This document shows, in pieces, positions 56,564 to 64,000 of a DNA stretch of 64,000 nucleotides. The notes under the pieces are model-generated. The model saw nothing but the letters and a program-made list of their open reading frames with translations, had not been told where the DNA came from and did no database searches. A program made the position numbers and the translations under genes. The stretch's first letter is position 1, and each line of letters begins with the position of its first letter. Source of the DNA: Algibacter lectus (GTDB lineage: Bacteria > Bacteroidota > Bacteroidia > Flavobacteriales > Flavobacteriaceae); contig NZ_FOLN01000013.1 of NCBI RefSeq assembly GCF_900112395.1, positions 1 to 64,000 of the forward strand. Reading direction: 5' to 3'.

Positions 56564-58207
56564 ATGCAGTCATCCAAATTCTGGACACGCTTAAAAAAAC
56601 ATCAACAGTACCTCTATATAAGTATTTTACTTATTGCTGTTTTTTTTATAGGCAGTTCGTTAATAACTCCAAAAATAACCTCGGTTACCGAAGATTTAAT
56701 TCAAGATATTATTCAGGGTAATTTAAAATCAAAAGAAAATATTGTTGCCTTCGAATTTAATCAGTTAAATGGCGGATTAAAAAAGTCGCAAAAAATTATT
56801 CAAAATTCAGAAAATAATACTTTTGAATTTCTGAGAGAGAAGTTGCTTTTTACGGCAGATTTGGTAATAGAGCACCATAGCATACATAACAGTTTTGTCT
56901 CTTTAACTCTAGAAAACAGTGTGGATGAAACATATTTTTCTAATAAAAAGGATGCTGGGTATGCTGAAGAGATACAAGCTGTTTTAAAAGATATTCGGTT
57001 TGTAAATCGGGATGTTTTAATAGATACTATTATCTCTAAAAATGAAAAGGTAATAAACCGAAAAATTTATGCCAAAAAGTTGCCAGATGATGCGGTAATC
57101 TATTTTGGTTACGATGTGGATTTAATTGCGTTTTGGACATATTTCTCTGAAACCTATAAAGGTGATGGTGGTTACACAGTAGTGACCAATAAAGATGGTG
57201 TTTGTGTTTTGCACCCCGATACAAAATATATTGGCAAAAAAATAGATATGTATTTCGATACTATTTCTATTGAAACCATTTTAAAAAGTTCTCTAAAAAT
57301 TAACGGTTATTATGTGCCAGAAAATGTAAACTCGCTAAAAGATAAAGCAACTTCTGAGTTTTTGGGCTTAGAGGTATTACGTTATTACGATACCATAAAA
57401 ACGGGCGATACACCTTTAATTGTTATTGTGAGTTTTCCGATAGATATTCACTTAAAAGAAACTACAAAAAATATACAACGGTATTTTTCATGGATTAGTT
57501 TTTTGGCATTTTCTACCTTTATGTTGCTTTTGTTGGCTTCTAGGTTGCAAATGAAAAAGGAGTATGTAGAAAATTTAAAAGTTTTAGAAGAGAAAGAGCA
57601 TCTAATAAACGTTAACGAAAAGTATCAAAAAGAAAATGCGGTGCTGCAATTAAATCAATTAAAGAAAAAGATAAATCCACATTTTTTATTCAACAGTTTA
57701 AATTCTTTACATGTTTTAATAGATTTAAATCCCGAGCTCTCTCAGCAATTTGTTTTAAAACTTGCCGATGTGTATAGGTATCTTTTAGATGAAAGGGATG
57801 GGAATTTAATTTCATTAAAAAACGAACTGACATTTTTAGAGCAATATGTGTTTTTACAAGAAATTAGATTTAATAAAAGTTTAAAAGTATCTATTATAAA
57901 TAATTGTGATGATAAAGTTTTACTTCGGAAAATTCCATTTTTATCTTTAGAAACCTTGGTGGAAAACGCGATAAAGCATAACGAAATAACGAAACAAAAG
58001 CCCTTAATCATAGATGTTATTATTAATAGCGATTTTATTACCGTTAAAAATAACTTTACACCAAGAAAGCATAAAGCTAAAGATAGCCACCACATTGGGC
58101 TCAATTATTTAGGAAACACGTATCAATATTATCAAATTTCTACCTTTAAAACTGAGGTTATTAATGGCGAATTTGTGTGTGTATTACCGTATATCAGTTC
58201 AAAATAG
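56564..58207 (+). CDS. LytS-like sensor histidine kinase
   Basis: A 547-residue membrane kinase. Two transmembrane helices (about 15-35 and 308-328) flank a ~270-residue extracytoplasmic sensor with a Cache-like pattern (YKGDGGYTVVTNKDGVCVLHPDTKYIGKK). The cytosolic part has the His_kinase motif NPHFLFNSLNSLHVL with H373 and an ATPase domain with the N-box ETLVENAIKH. It signals to the LytTR regulator encoded just before it. Downstream lie a metalloprotease and a SusC, which are plausible targets. The Cache-like sensor may detect a small extracellular ligand. Confidence 0.93.
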   Translation: MQSSKFWTRLKKHQQYLYISILLIAVFFIGSSLITPKITSVTEDLIQDIIQGNLKSKENIVAFEFNQLNGGLKKSQKIIQNSENNTFEFLREKLLFTADLVIEHHSIHNSFVSLTLENSVDETYFSNKKDAGYAEEIQAVLKDIRFVNRDVLIDTIISKNEKVINRKIYAKKLPDDAVIYFGYDVDLIAFWTYFSETYKGDGGYTVVTNKDGVCVLHPDTKYIGKKIDMYFDTISIETILKSSLKINGYYVPENVNSLKDKATSEFLGLEVLRYYDTIKTGDTPLIVIVSFPIDIHLKETTKNIQRYFSWISFLAFSTFMLLLLASRLQMKKEYVENLKVLEEKEHLINVNEKYQKENAVLQLNQLKKKINPHFLFNSLNSLHVLIDLNPELSQQFVLKLADVYRYLLDERDGNLISLKNELTFLEQYVFLQEIRFNKSLKVSIINNCDDKVLLRKIPFLSLETLVENAIKHNEITKQKPLIIDVIINSDFITVKNNFTPRKHKAKDSHHIGLNYLGNTYQYYQISTFKTEVINGEFVCVLPYISSK

Positions 58208-58297
58208 TATTTCACTCCCTTGTTTAATGAGTTCACTCTATTCTGTTTTGTTAACCTGTTAATTTCGTGCAAATTTGGTTTCTTAATAAAATCAATT

Positions 58298-60853
58298 ATG
58301 AGGTTCTCTTCTTTTAAAGGTGAGTTATTGGGTAAAGTTTTAATGCTTTTTGTTTTGTTAGTTACCAGTTTTTCTGGCTATGCTCAAGACAAAAAAGAAA
58401 AAAACGACAAAGAAAACCAAGTAGAAAGCGATTCTATAGATTCTACGGATGATAAAAAACTAACCTATAAGAAGTTTTTAAAAGACGGCCATGTTAAAAA
58501 AGGTCTATTCAATGTATATTCTATTAAAGAAGATTATTATTTTGAAGTACCAGACTCGTTGCTTTCCAGAGATTTATTAATTGTAAATAAAGTGTCTAGC
58601 GTGCCTTATGCTTTAAATGGCCATGGCTTAAATAAAGGTATGACTTTTGAAACCAAGTTGGTTCGTTTTTATAGAGATACCGTGCTTAATAAGGTTTGGG
58701 TTAAAACTGTAAACCCAAGAGTGCAATCTCCAAAAAACGATGCTATTACCTTATCTGTGAAAGATAATTTTGGAGAATCTATTATAGAAGAATTTAAAAT
58801 TGAAACAAAAAATACTGACTCTACTTCTGTATTTATTAAAGTAAATAAAATATTTAACGGTAAAGAAAAGAGCTTTAGTGATTTGCTTACTAATATTGGT
58901 TTAGGAGGAAGTGTAAAGGCAAATTTATCTATTTTAGAATCTATTAAATCTTTCCCAGAAAACGTTGTTGTAAAATCGCTATTAACAACTTCGGTTAGTG
59001 AAGGCGGAAGTCCAGCTTTACCTTTAACCATTGGTGTAACCACAAATATTGTTTTATTACCAACAGATGTAATGAAACCTCGTTTTTCAGACAAACGTAT
59101 CGGATATTTTACAAAACCGATGGATTATTTTTCTGATGAGCAGCAAGAAGTGGAAACTAGAGGTATGATTACGAGATGGCGATTAGAACCTAAAGAAGAA
59201 GATATAGAAAAATATAAGCAAGGCGAATTGGTGCAACCCAAAAAACAAATTGTTTATTATTTAGATCCTGCAACTCCAAAACAATGGAGACCGTATATAG
59301 AACAAGGGGTTTACGATTGGAATGTTGCTTTTGAAGCCGCTGGTTTTAAAAATGTAATAAAAGTGAAGTTTCCTTCGGAAGCAGATAAAAATTTTGATGC
59401 CGATGATGTGAGATATTCGGTAATTACATACGCTGCCTCCGAGAAGCAAAACGCTATGGGGCCTTCTGTAGTCGATCCACGAAGTGGTGAGATATTAGAG
59501 TCTGATATTATTTGGTGGCATAATCTAATGAAAGGTTTGCATTCCTGGATTCGTGTACAAACAGGGCCAATAGATCCTAAAGCAAGAGCGAATACATTTT
59601 CTAATGAGCATATGGGCGAGGCTATTCGTTTTGTGTCTTCGCATGAGGTTGGTCATACATTTGGTTTAAAGCATAATATGGGAGCATCTTTTAGCTACCC
59701 TGTAGATTCGTTACGTTCTAAAACGTTTACCTCTAAAATGGGAGGTACAGCACCTTCAATTATGGATTATGCGCGTTTTAATTATGTAGCGCAACCAGAA
59801 GATAACGTTACTGATATTACACCTAAAATTGGGGTATATGATAAATATGCTATCGATTGGGGATATAGATGGATTGAGAACACAACGGCACATCAAGAAA
59901 TACCCTTATTAAATCAATGGATTCGTAAACATGAAAACGATCCGTTATATTTTTATGGCGCACAACAAGCTGAGGTGGTAGATCCACGATCGCAAAGTGA
60001 AGATTTGGGAGATAATGCCGTTAAAGCTAGTGAGTACGGACTTAAAAACTTAAAGAGAATACTGCCTAATATTTTAGATTGGACGGAAGAAGAAGGTAAA
60101 GATTATTATAAAGCATCAAAACTGTACAAAGCAGTTATAGATCAATGGGGCACCTATAATGGTCATGTTATGGCAAATATTGGTGGCGTTTATGTTAATA
60201 ATACCGTTTATGGCGATGGCAAAAACACCTTTGAGCCCGTACCTGCAAAAATACAAAAGGAAGCTTTAAAATATATTATTGATAATGCCGTTTTACCCCA
60301 GAAATGGTTGTTTATGCCAGAGATTATTAATAAAGTCTTTGCCGTTAGAGATGCTCCAGATGGTGAACGCTATTATTCGCCGGTATCTATGTTGCGTATT
60401 CACCAAACCAATGCCATTTATGCTTTAATAAAAACGGATAGGTTAATGCGTATTACCGAAAATGAAGTATTAGCCGATAGGGATAGTGAGCCTTTTACGG
60501 AACAGTATGTTTTCGATAGGTTGTTCGATGCCATTTTTGCAAATACACAAAAGGGTAAATCTTTAGATATGTTTGATCGTATTACTCAAAAAAACTACAT
60601 CGATGTTTTAACGGTAGATCGAAATAAATTATTAGAAAAAACGAAAGAAAAAACAATTTCCGAAGAAGATAATAATTTTAAGAATATACATTTTTCATAT
60701 TTGCCAAGAGTTGCAGATATAGGCACTAGTAAAAGAGCTGCGCTAGAAAAAGTGTTGAAGCTTTTAAAGAAAAAAGAAAATAAAGGAGACCGAGCTACCA
60801 AGGCACATTATAGAGACTTAATAGCAAGGATTGAATATAATTTGAAAAACTAA
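58298..60853 (+). CDS. zinc metalloprotease, metzincin type (DUF5117/DUF5118/DUF4953-like)
   Basis: An 851-residue secreted protease. The ATG at 58298 gives a normal signal peptide (FVLLVTSFSGYAQ); a TTG at 58220 is rejected. The N-terminal part (KKLTYKKFLKDGHVKKGLFNVYSIKEDYYFEVPDSLL) fits DUF5118, the middle (RVQSPKNDA..., FTKPMDYF) DUF5117, and the catalytic region has HEVGHTFGLKH (H449, E450, H453, H459), the HEXXHxxGxxH metzincin motif, with Met-turn SIMDYARFNY. These proteins are frequent beside SusC genes. It precedes a SusC by three bases between its stop and the ATG, so they are cotranscribed; substrate probably protein or peptide. Confidence 0.93.
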   Translation: MRFSSFKGELLGKVLMLFVLLVTSFSGYAQDKKEKNDKENQVESDSIDSTDDKKLTYKKFLKDGHVKKGLFNVYSIKEDYYFEVPDSLLSRDLLIVNKVSSVPYALNGHGLNKGMTFETKLVRFYRDTVLNKVWVKTVNPRVQSPKNDAITLSVKDNFGESIIEEFKIETKNTDSTSVFIKVNKIFNGKEKSFSDLLTNIGLGGSVKANLSILESIKSFPENVVVKSLLTTSVSEGGSPALPLTIGVTTNIVLLPTDVMKPRFSDKRIGYFTKPMDYFSDEQQEVETRGMITRWRLEPKEEDIEKYKQGELVQPKKQIVYYLDPATPKQWRPYIEQGVYDWNVAFEAAGFKNVIKVKFPSEADKNFDADDVRYSVITYAASEKQNAMGPSVVDPRSGEILESDIIWWHNLMKGLHSWIRVQTGPIDPKARANTFSNEHMGEAIRFVSSHEVGHTFGLKHNMGASFSYPVDSLRSKTFTSKMGGTAPSIMDYARFNYVAQPEDNVTDITPKIGVYDKYAIDWGYRWIENTTAHQEIPLLNQWIRKHENDPLYFYGAQQAEVVDPRSQSEDLGDNAVKASEYGLKNLKRILPNILDWTEEEGKDYYKASKLYKAVIDQWGTYNGHVMANIGGVYVNNTVYGDGKNTFEPVPAKIQKEALKYIIDNAVLPQKWLFMPEIINKVFAVRDAPDGERYYSPVSMLRIHQTNAIYALIKTDRLMRITENEVLADRDSEPFTEQYVFDRLFDAIFANTQKGKSLDMFDRITQKNYIDVLTVDRNKLLEKTKEKTISEEDNNFKNIHFSYLPRVADIGTSKRAALEKVLKLLKKKENKGDRATKAHYRDLIARIEYNLKN

Positions 60854-60856
60854 ATC

Positions 60857-63800
60857 ATGAAAAAATTAATATACCTATTAATTTTTATTCCAAGTTTACT
60901 AATTGCTCAGCAAGGTAAAGTAATCGAAGGAACGGTAATAGATGCTGCGTTGCAAATGCCAATAGTTGGAGCATCTGTTTATGTGTCTTCGGCAATTATT
61001 GGTAACGAAACAAATACAGAGGGCGTTATTCAAGGTTCTATGTTAGGGACTACTACCGATTTTGATGGGGCGTTTTCTCTAAGAGTGGGTGCAGATGCTA
61101 AATTTATTTTAGTGTCTTACATGGGGTATGAAACGGAAAAAATAGATATCTCGGCTGTAACTAAAAAGTTGTCTGTAGTTTTAAAAGAAAGTCCAGAGAA
61201 TCTACAAGAAATAGTACTTACGGGCTACCAAAAAATTGAAAAACGAAAAATGACTTCTGCTTATGCTAAAGTAGAAATGACGGATATTAACCAAGCAGGA
61301 GTTTCTAGTGTAGATCAAATGTTGGTTGGTCAACTTTCTGGTGTGGTAGTGCAGCCTACTAGTGGGGCACCTGGTGCGCCTTCAAAAATTTCTATTCGAG
61401 GAACAGCAACTTTAAATGGATCTTCAGATCCGTTATGGGTGTTAGATGGTATTCCTTTGGAAGGGAATGATATTCCTCAAGATTTTAGAGATAAGGATAA
61501 TATAGATAATTTACAGTCCTACCCAATTGCAGGTTTAAACCCTGAAGATATTGAAAGTATAACGGTTTTAAAAGATGCTTCTGCAACGTCAATTTACGGG
61601 GCTAGAGCAGCAAATGGTGTTATTGTAATTACCAGTAAAAATGGTAAAAAAGGAGCTATGCGTATTAATGTTAATGCGAATGTGTTTGTAACGCAAAAGC
61701 CAGATTTTAGTAAGTTGAATTTAATGAATTCTTCTGAAAAAGTAGACTTCGAATTACTTTTGGCGAGTCGATCCGATTTAAAGTATCAACAAGATAGAGG
61801 AGGAGTTGCTCGAATTTTAAATAACTATGGTGAGTATAATAATTTTAGAGATAATGGTTTTACAAGTATTTCTTTAGATGCTCAAAACGAGATTAACAAT
61901 CTAAAAAACATTAATACCAACTGGGGAGACGAGCTTTATCAAATGGCTATAAACCAGCAGTATGGTGTAAGTATCTCTGGAGGGAATGAAAATAATAACT
62001 ATTATTTTTCAACAGGTATATTTGATGAAAAAGGAGCTACAAAAGGAACAGGGCAAAAGCGTTACAATATTACTTTAAAAGATAATTTTAATGTCAATGA
62101 TAAGCTAAAAGTAGGTGTTGCTTTATTTGGAAGTCAGAACACAACATCGTCTTATATTACAGGTGCTGATGCTTATACAAATCCTTCGTTTTATTCAAGA
62201 AATGCTAATCCGTATTTGTCATTAAAAGATGCCGATGGCAATTATGTTTACGATCCCGATTTGGTAGAGCGATCTGATTTAAATCTAGATTATAATGTTT
62301 TAGAAGAGCGAGAAAATACCAATTACGAGTTAGTTGCAAGTTCTTTAAAAGCCATTTTTGACGTTGGGTATAAATTGAATAAGGAGATTCATTTTAACAC
62401 ACAACTAGGCTTACAATTAGATTTCGATAAAACCGAGAAATATAGTGATGAAGAAAGTTACTATACACGTAAGTATGAGCAAAGGTCTCAATATACATCT
62501 TCTGGAGAAACACTATACTACATGCCTAAAGGCGGTATTATTCAAAACTGGAATGCAGATGGATTTCAGTATAACTGGAAAACTACAGCCAATTACAATA
62601 CATCATTTAATACTATTCACGAACTGGATGTGATGTTAGGAACAGAATTTCGTAGAAATAAAAGAACCGAAATTCACACCAAAGGATTTGGTTTTAATTC
62701 TAATACATTAACCACCACAGCTATTACAAATGAACTCGCTTTAACGAACTCTTTGTTCGATGCTTACGGTAAAACGTATAACGAAAATGCATATGCTTCA
62801 TTTTTTGGAACAGCGTCTTATACCTATGATAAAAAATATACCGTTTTTGGAAGTTTAAGGTATGATGGGTCTAACCTATTTGGAGTAAATCCTAAGTATA
62901 GATATCTTCCTATTTGGTCTTTTGCGGGATCTTGGAATGTTTATAAAGAAGATTTTATGTATGATGTTGATGCTATAAGCGATTTAAAAATAAGAGCATC
63001 ATACGGTGTACAAGGAAATATTGATAAATCGACTTCACCTTTTGTTATTGGTGAGTATTATACAACATCGGTGTTACCTGGAGTAAGCGAAGAAATTATT
63101 AGAGCATTAAGTGCACCTAATGGTAATTTAAGATGGGAGAAAACGGTATCGTCTAATATTGGTTTGGATTTAGGATTGTTAAATAATAAAATTTACATCT
63201 CTGGAGATTATTATGCTAGAAAAAGTACAGACTTAATAGGGTTAAGGTCTGTGCCTTTAGAAAGTGGCTATAATTTTATTAATACCAATTGGGCAACAGT
63301 TAGCAATAAAGGATTCGAATTGTCGATAAGTACCACTAATATTGATACACCTCATTTTAAATGGACAAGTGGATTCAATATTTCGCATAATAAAAGTATA
63401 GTAGATGCAATCGAGAATAGAGAAGAAGATTTTAAACCATCTTTAAAAGGCTATAGTGTAAACGCCATTTTTGCTATTAAAACCGCAGGATTGGATAGTA
63501 ATGGTTTGCCTTTGTTTTGGAAAGATGGTGTAAAAGTTTCAGCAGTAGATTTTTATAATTTGGAAGAAGGCACAGACGGTAGTCAATTAACAAGAGAAGA
63601 ACATCGAGATTTATACACTTATGTAGGTGATGGTACTCCTAAGTTTAGTGGCGGGTTTAGAAATAGTTTTAAATATAAACAGTTTGATTTAAGGGTTTTA
63701 ACCAATTTTAATATCAAACAAACGGTTAAAACCACACCTAGCTATAACCCCGCTTTGGCACAACCCGGAAATAGTTATAACACAGATATTTTAAAAGCGG

Positions 63801-64000
63801 GTACAGGCAGTTATCCTGCATTAATTGGGCTTACTTCACCTGGTTTTGATACCGATTTGGTTTATACTTGGTTTAATTCTTCCGATGACGGAAAAACGTA
63901 TAACGATTTGGATATTTGGGTAAAAGATATCTCTTATATCCGTGTGAGTAGCATTAAGTTGAGTTATGCTATCCCAAAAAGTAAACTAGAAAAATTTAGC
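60857..64000 (+). CDS. SusC/RagA-family TonB-dependent transporter (3' partial)
   Basis: 1,048 codons are visible and the frame is open to the window end. Signal peptide MKKLIYLLIFIPSLLIAQ, carboxypeptidase-regulatory-like domain with an unusual internal insertion (GNETNTEGVIQGSMLGTTTD, about 40-60), TonB-box-like LQEIVLTGYQKIEKRK, plug (VDQMLVGQLSGVVVQPTSG, PLWVLDGIPLEG, ATSIYGARAANGVIVITSKNG) and a beta-barrel. No STN domain, so no sigma/FecR signalling is expected; regulation may instead be by the LytTR system upstream. A SusD should follow outside the window. Confidence 0.95.
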   Translation, partial: MKKLIYLLIFIPSLLIAQQGKVIEGTVIDAALQMPIVGASVYVSSAIIGNETNTEGVIQGSMLGTTTDFDGAFSLRVGADAKFILVSYMGYETEKIDISAVTKKLSVVLKESPENLQEIVLTGYQKIEKRKMTSAYAKVEMTDINQAGVSSVDQMLVGQLSGVVVQPTSGAPGAPSKISIRGTATLNGSSDPLWVLDGIPLEGNDIPQDFRDKDNIDNLQSYPIAGLNPEDIESITVLKDASATSIYGARAANGVIVITSKNGKKGAMRINVNANVFVTQKPDFSKLNLMNSSEKVDFELLLASRSDLKYQQDRGGVARILNNYGEYNNFRDNGFTSISLDAQNEINNLKNINTNWGDELYQMAINQQYGVSISGGNENNNYYFSTGIFDEKGATKGTGQKRYNITLKDNFNVNDKLKVGVALFGSQNTTSSYITGADAYTNPSFYSRNANPYLSLKDADGNYVYDPDLVERSDLNLDYNVLEERENTNYELVASSLKAIFDVGYKLNKEIHFNTQLGLQLDFDKTEKYSDEESYYTRKYEQRSQYTSSGETLYYMPKGGIIQNWNADGFQYNWKTTANYNTSFNTIHELDVMLGTEFRRNKRTEIHTKGFGFNSNTLTTTAITNELALTNSLFDAYGKTYNENAYASFFGTASYTYDKKYTVFGSLRYDGSNLFGVNPKYRYLPIWSFAGSWNVYKEDFMYDVDAISDLKIRASYGVQGNIDKSTSPFVIGEYYTTSVLPGVSEEIIRALSAPNGNLRWEKTVSSNIGLDLGLLNNKIYISGDYYARKSTDLIGLRSVPLESGYNFINTNWATVSNKGFELSISTTNIDTPHFKWTSGFNISHNKSIVDAIENREEDFKPSLKGYSVNAIFAIKTAGLDSNGLPLFWKDGVKVSAVDFYNLEEGTDGSQLTREEHRDLYTYVGDGTPKFSGGFRNSFKYKQFDLRVLTNFNIKQTVKTTPSYNPALAQPGNSYNTDILKAGTGSYPALIGLTSPGFDTDLVYTWFNSSDDGKTYNDLDIWVKDISYIRVSSIKLSYAIPKSKLEKFS

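Noticed and set aside
58669-59094. A 141-codon antisense frame inside the metalloprotease
   Set aside because: The sense frame is a clear protease domain; the antisense peptide has no recognisable features.

Overview
The window looks like chromosome of a marine member of the Flavobacteriaceae (Bacteroidota). Evidence: AT-rich DNA; SusC/SusD pairs; gliding/type IX secretion (T9SS) C-terminal sorting domains; a divergent ECF sigma/FecR pair; promoters with the Bacteroidota TAnnTTTG -7 element; and S1 sulfatases with GH117, GH95, GH97 and GH2 enzymes, a set typical of algal-polysaccharide degraders. No rRNA, tRNA, CRISPR array or transposase was seen.

Layout. (1) 2-6739: 3' part of a giant repeat adhesin ending in a gliding-motility-type (CHU_C) domain; its 5' end lies outside the window. 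(2) 7188-38253: a polysaccharide utilization locus (PUL). The leftward arm (17751 to 7188) encodes SusC, SusD, a second shorter SusC, a second SusD and a DUF1735-type lipoprotein. The rightward arm (18512-38253) encodes three formylglycine sulfatases, a clan-A-like glycosidase with an F-type-lectin-like module, GH97, an SGNH/sialate-esterase-like acetylesterase, two GH117 proteins, GH2, GH95 and two related beta-propeller proteins. Four transcription units share a 29-bp motif located exactly 47 bp upstream of a TAnnTTTG box, which predicts one PUL regulon under one regulator not encoded here. The enzymes fit exo-acting breakdown of a sulfated polysaccharide containing L-sugars (agar/porphyran-type galactan or a fucose-rich polymer); no obvious endo-agarase is present, so the substrate is not settled. 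(3) 38348-39586: BspA-like leucine-rich-repeat protein secreted by T9SS, converging on the PUL at a shared terminator.

(4) 40149-43075: a two-gene anti-phage candidate, a DUF4297/Cap4-like nuclease overlapping a HerA-family ATPase by one base, followed by a small lipoprotein-like remnant. (5) 43376-44878: two small lipoproteins and a four-helix membrane protein. (6) 44935-54736: ECF sigma factor divergent from FecR, an STN-bearing SusC, a SusD-like protein and an M16 zinc peptidase, which reads as a regulated peptide/protein uptake module. (7) 54909-55532: a methyltransferase. (8) 55792-64000: LytTR response regulator and LytS-like histidine kinase, a metzincin-type DUF5117-like metalloprotease and the start of another SusC that runs off the window, a second likely peptide-linked uptake module.

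Most interesting points: the fixed-spacing regulatory motif of the PUL, the nuclease-HerA island, the glycosidase/F-type-lectin hybrid lacking the usual fucose-contact His, the GH97 with atypical catalytic positions, and two adjacent protease-SusC modules with different regulators. All family assignments come from reading motifs by eye; no database search was run.
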